NCBI RefSeq assembly: GCF_017355365.1
Contig: NZ_JADIJR010000035.1
Span: forward strand, 1 to 32,021
Direction: 5' to 3'
From: Microbacterium sp. SD291
Lineage (GTDB): Bacteria > Actinomycetota > Actinomycetes > Actinomycetales > Microbacteriaceae
DNA length: 32,021 bases
Shown: piece after piece, positions 9,107 to 16,945 of the stretch
How positions within the stretch are numbered: the stretch's first letter is position 1
Layout: the number at the start of each line of letters is the position of its first letter
The notes under the pieces: model-generated
What the model saw: the letters and a program-made list of their open reading frames with translations, nothing else
Told to the model about the DNA's origin: nothing
The model's database searches: none
Position numbers and translations under genes: made by a program

Positions 9107-9319
9107 TCAGGAACCCTCCGCCTCCCACCGCAGCAGGTCACCGGGCTGGCACTCGAGCACCTCGCAGAGTGCGTCGAGCGTGGTGAACCGCACGGCCTTC
9201 GCGCGCCCGTTCTTCAGCACCGCGAGGTTCGTCGGAGTGATGCCGATGCGCTCGGCCAGCTCGCCGACGCTCATCTTGCGCCGGGCCATCATCACGTCGA
9301 TGTCGACGACGACGGGCAT
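9107..9319 (-). CDS. Small XRE-family HTH regulator (YozG-like)
   Basis: This 70-residue protein is almost entirely a Cro/CI-type helix-turn-helix. The first helix contains MARRKMSVGELAERIG, the recognition region ITPTNLAVLKNGRAK follows, and the protein ends in LECQPGDLLRWE, typical of the HTH_26 group. It starts directly after the DUF2975 stop (TGA then ATG, no gap), so the two are one transcript. This pairing of a DUF2975 membrane protein with a tiny XRE regulator is common in Gram-positives, where its signal is unknown. The regulator probably acts on the shared promoter. Confidence 0.9.
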   Translation of the reverse strand: MPVVVDIDVMMARRKMSVGELAERIGITPTNLAVLKNGRAKAVRFTTLDALCEVLECQPGDLLRWEAEGS

Positions 9320-9808
9320 TCAGATCACCTCGTCGTCGAGCTCGGAGCGCAGCGTCTTCGCCTCGACATCGCGGTCGATCGCCTGCCGGAGCAGCGCCTT
9401 CATCACGACGACCAGCAGCGCCATGCCGCCGAGCACCAGCGACGCGCCGCACACCAGCGCGACCACGCCAGGCGCGGTCGAACCCGGCGCGAGCAGCACG
9501 GCCAGCACGAACGCGAGCACCGCGGCGGCCGCGATGGCGCCGATGATCACGTCGACGCAGCGGAAGGATGCCGGGGAGAAGATCGATCCGCGGCGCACCT
9601 TGTTCAGCAGCATCCACACGCACACCGCGAACACCTGCATCGTGACGATCCCGAGCACGGCGATGGACACCAGGGCGATGCGGCCCCACAGCTGCTCGCC
9701 CTCGAGGTCGATCCAGACCAGCGGCATGATCACGGTCTGCACGACCAGTGAACCTGCCAGTGCCAACGCGATCACGACCTGGAGAACGACGATCGTCGCT
9801 TTGTTCAT
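9320..9808 (-). CDS. DUF2975 membrane protein
   Basis: About 162 residues with four predicted membrane segments: one N-terminal, one near residues 45-70, one near 90-110 and one near 115-140. The frame can be extended to 9823, but the ATG at 9808 is preferred because a strong AGGGGTGGGG ribosome-binding region stands just before it. No enzyme motif is seen. The role is unknown; its constant partner is the downstream XRE regulator, suggesting membrane-linked control of that regulator (inference). Confidence 0.85.
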   Translation of the reverse strand: MNKATIVVLQVVIALALAGSLVVQTVIMPLVWIDLEGEQLWGRIALVSIAVLGIVTMQVFAVCVWMLLNKVRRGSIFSPASFRCVDVIIGAIAAAAVLAFVLAVLLAPGSTAPGVVALVCGASLVLGGMALLVVVMKALLRQAIDRDVEAKTLRSELDDEVI

Positions 9809-9841
9809 GGCCCCACCCCTCATCGAAGAACAACAGGAATC

Positions 9842-9855
9842 TATCGTTTATCGTT
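9842..9855 (-). promoter_or_regulatory. Tandem AACGATA half-sites before DUF2975-XRE
   Basis: On the minus strand two exact copies of AACGATA stand head to tail (9855-9849 and 9848-9842), 34 bp upstream of the DUF2975 start. The same heptamer forms a perfect palindrome before the PadR gene at 10415-10428. It is a candidate operator or A/T-rich promoter element. Confidence 0.5.
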
Positions 9856-9901
9856 CGATCAGGCAAGTGTCCGCGGTCGCAGCCGGCCCTAGAGTGTTCC
9901 C

Positions 9902-10390
9902 ATGCCGGACGTCTCGCGCGAGCTCTCGGAATGGACCGAGGTCGACCTGATCGGGCGTCGCGGTGCGGCCTTCCAGAGGGTCATCGGTGTGAGTCTCGCG
10001 CTCGCCGGGCTCACCGGAGCGGTCCTGAGCTTCCTGCTGCCGGAATGGTGGGCGATCGTCCTGACGCTGCTCGCCTGCGCGCTCGTCGTCCTCATCGGCG
10101 TGGGCCTCTGGTTCGGTGCCGGAACGAGCGAGGATGCGACGGTGCACCTGCACGCGGAGGGGCATCGCGCGGAGTTGGCGGTCGTGTTCGCCGAGGACAC
10201 GACCGACGACCTGGACAGGTTCCGGCTCACGCTGCGGATTCCGGTCGCCGGGTCGCCTGTCGTGCAGCATCACTGCCATGACCACCGCTGCGTCCTCGCC
10301 GGTCGCGAGTCTCCCGGGGCGGCGCTTCCGGCGATGATCGACGAGTCGCGCGGGGTCTGGGGAGTGATCCACGGCCCGATCGACCGCTGA
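9902..10390 (+). CDS. Small two-helix membrane protein, unknown function
   Basis: This 162-residue protein has two adjacent membrane helices (about residues 25-47 and 50-72), followed by a soluble C-terminal domain with a His/Cys-rich stretch, QHHCHDHRC, near residue 121. That cluster could bind metal, but no family is recognised. The ATG at 9902 has no clear ribosome-binding site. It is divergent from DUF2975-XRE and 70 bp before the PadR gene; co-transcription with padR is unlikely because an operator lies between them. Confidence 0.65.
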   Translation: MPDVSRELSEWTEVDLIGRRGAAFQRVIGVSLALAGLTGAVLSFLLPEWWAIVLTLLACALVVLIGVGLWFGAGTSEDATVHLHAEGHRAELAVVFAEDTTDDLDRFRLTLRIPVAGSPVVQHHCHDHRCVLAGRESPGAALPAMIDESRGVWGVIHGPIDR

Positions 10391-10414
10391 GATTCGGAGC
10401 GCACGTTCAGGCTG

Positions 10415-10428
10415 AACGATATATCGTT
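10415..10428. promoter_or_regulatory. Perfect 14-bp palindrome, probable PadR operator
   Basis: AACGATATATCGTT is a perfect palindrome 32 bp upstream of the PadR start codon, and a third, imperfect TATCGCT half-site follows at 10432. PadR proteins commonly repress their own gene through such a site. The ribosome-binding site GGGAGG is at 10450-10455. Confidence 0.65.
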
Positions 10429-10460
10429 GAGTATCGCTAGCCCACTATCGGGAGGTCATC

Positions 10461-11057
10461 ATGAACAACAGCTCTTTCCCCTTCGGCGGCTCCGGCTTCG
10501 GCGGATCTGGTTCCGGATTCGGCGGCCCCGGCGGCCCGGCATCCGCGATCTTCGAGGCCATGGACCAGCTCCGCAAGACCTTCGAGCCGCGTCCAGGCGG
10601 CGGCTCGCGCATGGCGCGCGGCGACGTCCGCACCGCGGTGCTGTCGCTCCTCGCCGAGCGCCCGATGCACGGTTACCAGATCATCAACGAGATCGCCGAG
10701 CGCAGCGGAGGGTCCTGGAAGCCCAGCGCCGGCTCGGTCTACCCGACTCTGCAGCTGCTCGCCGACGAGGGACTCATCGAGGCCGAGGAGCAGAACGGGC
10801 GCAAGACGTACTCGCTCACGGATGCCGGCCGCGACGTCGCCGACGAATCCGCCGAGGCCCCGGCTCCGTGGGAGTCGTCGAACCGCGAGGGCTCGCGCGA
10901 CAACGTGCGCTTCGCTGCCCTGCCGAAGGCAGGCGTCGATCTCGCCGCCGCGGCCGCGCAGGTGGGACGCAGCGGCAGCCCCGAGCAGGTGCAGCAGGCC
11001 ATCGAGGTGCTCGACGAGGCGCGTCGTAGGCTGTACTCGATCCTCGCCCAGGACTGA
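10461..11057 (+). CDS. PadR-family transcriptional regulator with Gly-rich N-terminus
   Basis: This 198-residue regulator begins with a Gly/Ser/Phe-rich tail (residues 6-27) followed by a PadR winged helix at about 54-125. The motifs RTAVLSLLAERPMHGYQI and GSVYPTLQLLADEGLI are characteristic. The C-terminal 70 residues are helical and probably mediate dimerisation. The start is well supported by GGGAGG seven bases upstream. Gly-rich low-complexity tails of this kind occur in actinobacterial PadR proteins; their role is not known. It probably represses itself via the palindrome at 10415-10428. Its other targets are not evident; the DUF2975 promoter shares the half-site. Confidence 0.93.
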   Translation: MNNSSFPFGGSGFGGSGSGFGGPGGPASAIFEAMDQLRKTFEPRPGGGSRMARGDVRTAVLSLLAERPMHGYQIINEIAERSGGSWKPSAGSVYPTLQLLADEGLIEAEEQNGRKTYSLTDAGRDVADESAEAPAPWESSNREGSRDNVRFAALPKAGVDLAAAAAQVGRSGSPEQVQQAIEVLDEARRRLYSILAQD

Positions 11058-11107
11058 CCGGATGCCGCAGGTCCGGCTGCTCGAAGGGCCGGGGTCGAAC
11101 GTGGGGA

Positions 11108-11142
11108 GGGGCGTTTCGTCTCGCTTCGCTCGCTCAACGACC
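11108..11142. repeat. 35-bp interspersed repeat, copy 1
   Basis: The sequence from GGGGCGTTTCG to CAACGACC is identical to 11200-11234. Its internal part is TCGC/TTCGCTCGCTC-rich. It lies between the PadR and AarF genes. Sequences of this type are dispersed in many Microbacterium genomes (from memory, not searched here). Confidence 0.8.
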
Positions 11143-11162
11143 ACTGGAATGGTGATGGCGCG

Positions 11163-13037
11163 ATGACGGATGCCGCGGGTTCGGACAGCAGCGCGGGGCG
11201 GGGCGTTTCGTCTCGCTTCGCTCGCTCAACGACCGGTGGGGACGGCGCCCCCGGCGACCGCGACGCGATGCAGGCCGCCGCTCCGCCGCTCGCCGTTCCG
11301 GGGATCGCGGCGCCGCGGCGGCCGTCCGCGGGAGCCATGCCGGCGGCATCCGCTCCGAACCGTGCGCGATACCGGCGCATCGTGCTGTTCGCGGCACGCG
11401 AGTTCATCAAGATCTGGTGGTTCGAACTGGTGCTGCCGCGCCTCGGGATGAGCTCGCTCTCCGAGCGCACCCGCGCCGCGCGGATGCAGCGCTTCGCCCG
11501 GCGATTCCACGGCCTCGCGGTCGGCCTCGGCGGGCTGATGATCAAGGTCGGGCAGTTCATGTCGTCACGCCTCGACGTGCTGCCGCCGGAGATCACGGCC
11601 GAACTCGAGGGGCTGCAGGACGAGGTTCCGGCCGTGCCGTTCGCCGCCATCCGGGCGCTCGCCGAGGCCGAGCTCGGGGTGCCGCTCGAGCGCGCGTATG
11701 CCTGGGTCGACGAGATTCCGGTGGCGGCGGCATCCCTCGGTCAGGTCCACCGGGCCCGGCTCTCCGCGCTCGACGCGGCCGACACCGGACTCGAGAACGT
11801 CGTCGTGAAGGTGCAGCGGCCGGGCATCGACGAGATCGTCGACGTCGACCTCGCCGCCCTTCGCCGGGTGGCCGGCTGGTTGCGCCGCGTGCGCATCGTC
11901 GCCGACCGCGTCGACGCCCCCGGCCTCGTCGAGGAGTTCGCGAACACCAGCCTGCAGGAGATCGACTACCTGCACGAGGCCGCGAGCGCCGAGCGCTTCG
12001 CCGAGAACTTCGCCGACGACCCGCGCGTCGACACTCCCGCGGTCGTCTGGGAGCGATCGACCCGCCGCGTGCTCACGCTGTCGGACGTCACCGCGATCAA
12101 GATCAACGACAAGGCGGCCCTCCGTGCCGCGGGCATCGACCCCTCCGCGGTCGCCGACGTCTTCGCCGAGGTGATGTTCGACCAGGTCTTCTCGCACTCG
12201 TTCGTGCACGCCGACCCGCACCCCGGGAACATCTTCGTCACGCCGCAGGAACTGGACCCTTCGACAGGCTCAGGGACCCAGCAGCGGGGATGGCGTCTCA
12301 CCTTCGTCGACTTCGGAATGATGGCCGAGGTCCCCGACAGCCTGCGCGACGGACTCCGGACACTGCTGATCGCGGTCGCCGGTCGCGACAGCAGAGGGCT
12401 GGTCGCCGCCGCCCAGCAGATCGGCGTGCTGCTCCCCTCGGCCGACACGATCGAGCTCGAACGGGCGCTCACGGCGCTGTTCGCCCGCTTCGGCGGCATG
12501 GGCTTCGCCGAGCTGAGCAAGGTCGATCCGCGGGAGTTCCGCGACTTCGCCGCGGAGTTCGGCGACGTGGTCCGCTCGCTGCCGCTGCAGCTGCCCGAGA
12601 ACATGCTGCTGCTCATCCGCGCGGTGTCGCTGACCTCGGGCATGTGCAGTGGACTCAACCCCGCCTTCAACGTGTGGGATGCCGCCGAGCCCTACGCCGC
12701 CCGGCTGCTCCGTGACGAGAGCGGCAACCTGATCGAGGCGTTCACGAAGCAGGCGATGACCACCGCGGCCGTCACGTGGCGGCTGCCGCAGCGCATCGAC
12801 GACGTCATCACGCGCATGGACGAGGGGAACATCTCGTTCGACACGTCGCGGCTCGAGCGCCGCCTCGACTCGCTCATGCGGGTCGGTCGCCGCGCCGTCG
12901 CCGCGGTGCTGTTCGCAGGGCTGCTGATCGGCGGCGCGCTGCTGCTCGACCCCGCCGCTCCGCTCGGCACCGGGATGATCGTCTCGTCGGCGCTGCCCCT
13001 GCTGTACGCGCTGTTCGCGGGGGTCGGGCGGCGCTGA
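11163..13037 (+). CDS. AarF/UbiB (ABC1) family atypical kinase-like protein
   Basis: The longest frame gives 624 residues, with the conserved domain from about residue 60. The family hallmark KVGQ is at residue 128 (K-G-Q motif), followed by the Ala-rich loop AAASLGQVHRA, the VVVKVQRPG lysine strand, the HADPHPGNIF catalytic loop (about 349) and VDFGM (Asp383). Two membrane helices close the C-terminus. Family members are ATP-binding and support isoprenoid quinone synthesis or lipid handling at the membrane; the substrate here is unknown. The start is uncertain: ATGs at 11163, 11268 and 11337 all lack a good ribosome-binding site, and the first 24 residues overlap a repeat. Residues 364-373 derive from another repeat element. 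Confidence 0.88.
   Translation: MTDAAGSDSSAGRGVSSRFARSTTGGDGAPGDRDAMQAAAPPLAVPGIAAPRRPSAGAMPAASAPNRARYRRIVLFAAREFIKIWWFELVLPRLGMSSLSERTRAARMQRFARRFHGLAVGLGGLMIKVGQFMSSRLDVLPPEITAELEGLQDEVPAVPFAAIRALAEAELGVPLERAYAWVDEIPVAAASLGQVHRARLSALDAADTGLENVVVKVQRPGIDEIVDVDLAALRRVAGWLRRVRIVADRVDAPGLVEEFANTSLQEIDYLHEAASAERFAENFADDPRVDTPAVVWERSTRRVLTLSDVTAIKINDKAALRAAGIDPSAVADVFAEVMFDQVFSHSFVHADPHPGNIFVTPQELDPSTGSGTQQRGWRLTFVDFGMMAEVPDSLRDGLRTLLIAVAGRDSRGLVAAAQQIGVLLPSADTIELERALTALFARFGGMGFAELSKVDPREFRDFAAEFGDVVRSLPLQLPENMLLLIRAVSLTSGMCSGLNPAFNVWDAAEPYAARLLRDESGNLIEAFTKQAMTTAAVTWRLPQRIDDVITRMDEGNISFDTSRLERRLDSLMRVGRRAVAAVLFAGLLIGGALLLDPAAPLGTGMIVSSALPLLYALFAGVGRR
11200..11234. repeat. 35-bp interspersed repeat, copy 2
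   Basis: This is an exact second copy of 11108-11142, 92 bp downstream. It falls inside the longest reading frame of the AarF gene, where it would encode GRGVSSRFARSTT. This is an argument that the real AarF start is further downstream. Confidence 0.8.
12257..12275. repeat. Repeat-like element inside the AarF coding region
   Basis: CCCTTCGACAGGCTCAGGG has CCCT/AGGG arms and matches a short element scattered through many high-GC genomes (recognised from memory). It is in frame and adds LDPSTGSGTQ (residues 364-373) to a loop between HPGNIF and DFGM. Confidence 0.6.
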
Positions 13038-13042
13038 GCGAC

Positions 13043-14248
13043 TCAGGCCGGGCCGTCGGCGGTCAGCGTCTGCAGCACGCGCGGTGCGAAGAACCGCCGA
13101 TCATAGGTGTTGCCCGACACCTGCTGAAGGACGCCAAGCTCGACGAGCTGCCCCACCAGCTTGTTCGCTCGCGGATAGGACAGGTTGAGGTCGGATTCGA
13201 CCTTGCGCACGTTGAAGGACGGGTTGGCCACAGCGAGGTCGACGAGGGCATGGGCCGAGTCTGCGCGCAATGCGGACGCACGGACTCGTTCCTTGAGCTC
13301 GGACTGCACGCCCACGAGGGCGACCATCTGGATTCGGGTCTGATCAGCCGCGGCTTGCAGGCCGCGGGCGAAGAACCGGATGAACCCGTCCCAGTCGCCC
13401 TGTGCGCTGACGGCGAAGAGGCGGTCATAGTACTCCGAGCGCCGCGCTTCGAACCACGGCGAGACCGTCAACGTCGGCTCCTCCAGCACGCCGGTCAGCT
13501 GCAGGTGCAAGACGATCAGGAACCGACCCAGCCTCCCGTTGCCGTCTCGGAACGGATGCAGGGTCTCGAACTGGTAGTGGGACATCGCCGCGGCGACCAC
13601 GGGGTCGATCGAGCCCGTGTGCTTCTGCTGCATCCAGTCTGTGAGGTCACGAAGATTCGCCTCCAGTTGGAGCCCGGGCGGAGACGGTATGAAGCGAGCC
13701 GCATGCGCGGGAAATCCGAGAGGGTCGGCATCGGGGCGGCGGCCGATGACGACCTGAGTGTCGCGGATCCGCCCTGAAACCGCGTGCAAAGGCGTTCCCC
13801 GCATCAGCACGCCCTGCAGTTCACTGAGCAGGGACACGGTGATCGAGTGGCCGGAGGCAACCTGCCCGAACCCCATGTTCGCCATGCGGACGTAGTTCAG
13901 CACTTCGACGAGTTCCGCGGTGGTCGCATTGTTCTCGTCGGCGGTCAGTACCTCCGCGAGCGGAGCATACGTCCCCTCGAGCGCGGAAGTGCTCTGGGCC
14001 TCTCGCCGGAGGGTCGGCAGTCGCAGCAACTGCGGATTCGGCAACTGTCGAGATGTGCTGTCGAGGGCCGCCAGCGCGGCACGGGCATCGGAGACAGCGA
14101 GGAAAGTCTTCGCTGTCAGGTCGGGCATCTCATTCCGCAACGGTTCAGGGACGAACGCGCGATGGCTCCACGCTCCGAGTTGCGGGTCGATCCCCGTGAT
14201 GGTCACGAGCGATCCCATGCCGGCGTTTTGGAACATTTCGAGGTTCAC
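13043..14248 (-). CDS. Fic domain protein, self-inhibited class
   Basis: This 401-residue protein carries a complete Fic motif HPFRDGNGRLGR at residues 231-242, with the catalytic His231. Fic enzymes transfer AMP (or another nucleotide moiety) to Ser, Thr or Tyr of target proteins. An N-terminal inhibitory motif T-x3-E-G (Thr87, Glu91, Gly92) is present, so it belongs to the class with an intramolecular inhibitory helix rather than a separate antitoxin. A winged-helix domain at about 335-390 ends the protein, suggesting DNA binding or autoregulation. The start is probably GTG at 14248, with an ATG at 14236 as alternative. Its GC content looks lower than that of neighbours, hinting at recent acquisition. 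Confidence 0.93.
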   Translation of the reverse strand: MNLEMFQNAGMGSLVTITGIDPQLGAWSHRAFVPEPLRNEMPDLTAKTFLAVSDARAALAALDSTSRQLPNPQLLRLPTLRREAQSTSALEGTYAPLAEVLTADENNATTAELVEVLNYVRMANMGFGQVASGHSITVSLLSELQGVLMRGTPLHAVSGRIRDTQVVIGRRPDADPLGFPAHAARFIPSPPGLQLEANLRDLTDWMQQKHTGSIDPVVAAAMSHYQFETLHPFRDGNGRLGRFLIVLHLQLTGVLEEPTLTVSPWFEARRSEYYDRLFAVSAQGDWDGFIRFFARGLQAAADQTRIQMVALVGVQSELKERVRASALRADSAHALVDLAVANPSFNVRKVESDLNLSYPRANKLVGQLVELGVLQQVSGNTYDRRFFAPRVLQTLTADGPA

Positions 14249-14313
14249 AATGTAACTCTAGGCGGGTTTCAGGATCATTTCGAGATCTCAGATGCTCCTT
14301 TAGTGGAAGCCCC

Positions 14314-15939
14314 CTACGCGACGTCTCGCACCGCGCTCGGCGCGGCCTGCTCGGCCACGACCTCCTCGTCGCCGAGCCCGGTCTTCTCAGCCGCCCCGGT
14401 GATGCGCGCGGCCATGCCGGCGAAGATGAACCCGTGGAACGGCAGCACCGCGAACCAGTACAGCCGGCCCCAGAGCCCGCGCGGGAAGAACACCGCGCGC
14501 TGCTCGTACCGCGAACCCTGAACAAGCGGAATGGCGCGGAGTTCGAGCCACGCCTCGCCAGGCACCTTCATCTCTGCCCGGAGGCGCAGGAGACCGGCTG
14601 AATCAGCACCCGCCGCATCCGTGCCAGGCGCCTCGGCCGCCTCCACCCGCCAGAAGTCGATCGCGTCACCGACGGTCGCGCGCGTGCGGCTGCGTCGCCC
14701 GCGGCGCAGGCCCACGCCGCCGACGAGCCGGTCGAGCCATCCGCGCACCGCCCACAGGAACGGCGCCGAGTACCACCCGTTCTCGCCGCCGATGCCGACG
14801 ATCACGCGCCACAGTTCGTCCACAGACGCGTCGGAGGTGACCGCTCGCGAGTCCGTGAACACCGTGCGGCCCGCCCAGTCCGGGTCGCTCGGCAGCGGGT
14901 CGCTCGGCGCGCCCGAGACCTCGGCATCCTGCCAACTCGTCTCCACGGCATCCGCGTCCACCCGGCCGAGCGCGAGCATCACCGAGCGCCGGTACGGTGT
15001 GAGCCCGCCCGCGGGCCGCGGGATGATCTCGTCGACCGCGCGATCCTTCACGACGCACTCGTTCTGCAGCGACGCGACCAGCGGCCGCGCGATCGACCGC
15101 GGCACGGGCGTCACGAGGTTCACCCAGTGCGAGGCGAGCTCGGGGGTGAGCACCGGGAGCGCGGCGATCGCACGCTGGCGGAGCCCTGCCTCGACCGCGT
15201 ACCCGTTCATCATCTGCCCGTAGCGCAGCACGTCGGGTCCGCCGATGTCGACCGCGCGATTCACGCCCTGATCGACCCGCGCAGCGCCGAGCAGATAGTG
15301 CAGCACATCCCTGATCGCGATCGGCTGGATGCGGTTGCGCACCCACTTCGGCGCGGGCATGTACGGCAGCACCTCGGTCAGATGCCTGATCATCTCGAAC
15401 GACGCCGACCCCGACCCGATCACGACCCCGGCCTGCAGCACGAGCGTCGGCACGCCGGATGCGAGCAGGATCTCGCCGACCTTCACCCGCGAGCGCAGGT
15501 GCGGCGAGAGCTTCGCATCGGAGGGATGCAACCCGCCGAGGTAGACGATCCGGCCGACGCCTGCCTGCGCCGCGGCGTCCGCCACGGTCTGGGCCGCACG
15601 TTCGTCGGCGTCCTCGAAGCCCTTCCCGGCACCCATCGAGTGGATCAGGTAGTACACGACGTCGACGTCGTCCATCGCGGTGGCGACGGCATCCGCATCG
15701 TCGGCCGAGCCCTCGACGACGTCGCATTCCGCCCCCCACGGGAAGGATGCCGCGCGTCCGGCGTCCCGCGCCAGCACCCGCACCCGGTACCCGGCGTTGA
15801 GCAGCCGCGGCACCAGTCGCCCTCCGATGTACCCGGTGGCGCCGAGCACGAGCGCCCTGGGCGCCGAGCCGTCGTCTCGAGCAGTGGCGCGCAGCGCCTC
15901 TTCGCGGCCGGTGGGCTGGGTGAGCTCCGTCATGGTCAT
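14314..15939 (-). CDS. SDR-family NAD(P)-binding protein with C-terminal DUF2867
   Basis: About 541 residues. The N-terminal half is an atypical short-chain dehydrogenase (NAD-dependent epimerase type) with the nucleotide-binding motif GATGYIGG near residue 34 and YYLIHSMG near 100. The C-terminal part matches DUF2867, a SRPBCC-like fold. The frame extends to 16035, but the ATG at 15939 (or 15933) is preferred because the longer version would run through the tandem operator sites before the divergent gene. The substrate is not known. It is divergent from the AHSA1/ArsR pair and may share its regulator. Confidence 0.85.
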   Translation of the reverse strand: MTMTELTQPTGREEALRATARDDGSAPRALVLGATGYIGGRLVPRLLNAGYRVRVLARDAGRAASFPWGAECDVVEGSADDADAVATAMDDVDVVYYLIHSMGAGKGFEDADERAAQTVADAAAQAGVGRIVYLGGLHPSDAKLSPHLRSRVKVGEILLASGVPTLVLQAGVVIGSGSASFEMIRHLTEVLPYMPAPKWVRNRIQPIAIRDVLHYLLGAARVDQGVNRAVDIGGPDVLRYGQMMNGYAVEAGLRQRAIAALPVLTPELASHWVNLVTPVPRSIARPLVASLQNECVVKDRAVDEIIPRPAGGLTPYRRSVMLALGRVDADAVETSWQDAEVSGAPSDPLPSDPDWAGRTVFTDSRAVTSDASVDELWRVIVGIGGENGWYSAPFLWAVRGWLDRLVGGVGLRRGRRSRTRATVGDAIDFWRVEAAEAPGTDAAGADSAGLLRLRAEMKVPGEAWLELRAIPLVQGSRYEQRAVFFPRGLWGRLYWFAVLPFHGFIFAGMAARITGAAEKTGLGDEEVVAEQAAPSAVRDVA

Positions 15940-16004
15940 CGAGCCTAGGCACCCCGGCGGATGCGCGCACCGGGTTGCGTGCCCGCGAACGCTGTGCAGC
16001 GAAT

Positions 16005-16022
16005 TGCAACTCGGGGGTTGCA
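16005..16022. promoter_or_regulatory. Operator-like inverted repeat 1
   Basis: TGCAAC-N6-GTTGCA is a perfect inverted repeat. With the second copy at 16038-16055 it occupies the gap between the divergent SDR and AHSA1 genes. The ArsR regulator encoded two genes downstream is the likely ligand. Confidence 0.65.
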
Positions 16023-16037
16023 CTGCGGCCGACACTG

Positions 16038-16055
16038 TGCAATTCTGGGGTTGCA
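16038..16055. promoter_or_regulatory. Operator-like inverted repeat 2
   Basis: TGCAAT-N6-GTTGCA has the same geometry as 16005-16022 with a single arm mismatch. The two copies are offset by 33 bp, about three helical turns, so both would face the same side of the DNA. Confidence 0.65.
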
Positions 16056-16100
16056 GGTGGCGAACGGGCCACCGGACGAGTCTCCCCGAAAGGAACCATC

Positions 16101-16610
16101 ATGGTGAACATGACCGAAAACCCCGCCTCCGTCGTCGACGAGGAGACGTTCTCCGTGCGGAGGACGATCCGCATCGCGGCATCCGTCGACAAGGTCTGGC
16201 AGGCCGTCACCGACCCCGCCCACATCTCCCGCTGGTTCGGCCAGACCGTGCTCGACGGCGCGGGCGTCGGCGCGACCGGCACGATGACCTTCCCCGAGTA
16301 CGGCTCCATCCCGCTGCGCATCGATGCGCTCGACGAGCCGCGCCTGGTCGCCTTCCGCTGGGGCAATGACGACGCGCAGGACTCGCGCCCCGACGCGATC
16401 GACGAGGGTACCTCCACCGTCTTCACGTTCACGCTCGAGCCGGTCGACGGCGGTACGCAGCTCACGGTCATCGAGACCGGCTTCGAGCGCACCTCGGCGC
16501 CGCTCGCGAACCTCGAGGACCACCGCACCGGCTGGGACTCCGAGCTCGACAAGCTGGTCGCGTACGTGGAGGCAGGCGCAGGCGAAGCGGATGCCGGGGG
16601 CGAAGCGTGA
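16101..16610 (+). CDS. AHSA1/SRPBCC (START-like) domain protein
   Basis: This 169-residue protein of the Aha1-C-like SRPBCC family has a hydrophobic ligand-binding helix-grip fold. VRRTIRIAASVDKVWQAVTDPAHISRWFG (about residues 17-45) is its signature. The C-terminal GWDSELDKLVAYVE helix caps the cavity. The ATG at 16101 is well supported by AAAGGA at 16089-16094; the longer in-frame extension covers the operators and is not used. It overlaps the ArsR gene by GTGA. AHSA1-ArsR pairs are common in actinobacteria and are thought to sense a small molecule, but the ligand is unknown. Confidence 0.93.
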   Translation: MVNMTENPASVVDEETFSVRRTIRIAASVDKVWQAVTDPAHISRWFGQTVLDGAGVGATGTMTFPEYGSIPLRIDALDEPRLVAFRWGNDDAQDSRPDAIDEGTSTVFTFTLEPVDGGTQLTVIETGFERTSAPLANLEDHRTGWDSELDKLVAYVEAGAGEADAGGEA

Positions 16611-16924
16611 CAGCAGACACCCTGATCCCCATGTTCTCGGCGCTCGCCGACGAGACGCGGTGGAGCATCCTGACGGCGCTCGGTGAGGGGGATGCCTCGG
16701 CATCCGCCCTCGCCGGGCGCCTCCCGGTCACCCGGCAGGCCATCGCCAAGCATCTCGCCGTACTGCAGGAGGTCGGGCTCGTCGAGCCCGTCCGCGTCGG
16801 GCGCGAGCTGCGGTTCCGCGTCGTCGGCGCCGAGCTCGCCGCCACCGCGAAGAGGCTCGACGCGATCGGCCGCGAGTGGGACCGCCGCCTCGCCGCGATC
16901 AAGGAGATCGCCGAGGGGCTCTGA
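16607..16924 (+). CDS. ArsR-family HTH repressor
   Basis: This 105-residue winged-helix protein starts with GTG overlapping the stop of the AHSA1 gene. ALADETRWSILTALGEG and RLPVTRQAIAKHLAVLQEVGLVE form the helix-turn-helix, and RELRFRVVGAEL the wing. No Cys pair (ELCVC motif) is present, so it is not a metal sensor of the classic type. It probably represses its own operon, and perhaps the divergent SDR gene, through TGCAAY-N6-GTTGCA. Confidence 0.93.
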   Translation: MTADTLIPMFSALADETRWSILTALGEGDASASALAGRLPVTRQAIAKHLAVLQEVGLVEPVRVGRELRFRVVGAELAATAKRLDAIGREWDRRLAAIKEIAEGL

Positions 16925-16945
16925 GGCGAATGATCCGCCCCGCCT

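Noticed and set aside
13043..14248. Fic toxin-antitoxin pair
   Set aside because: No small antitoxin gene flanks it, and the inhibitory motif is within the same protein.
14666..16753. 695-codon minus-strand frame across the SDR, AHSA1 and ArsR genes
   Set aside because: It runs through three well-supported genes and their operators, and its translation is Arg/Ala/Gly-rich without domain signs.
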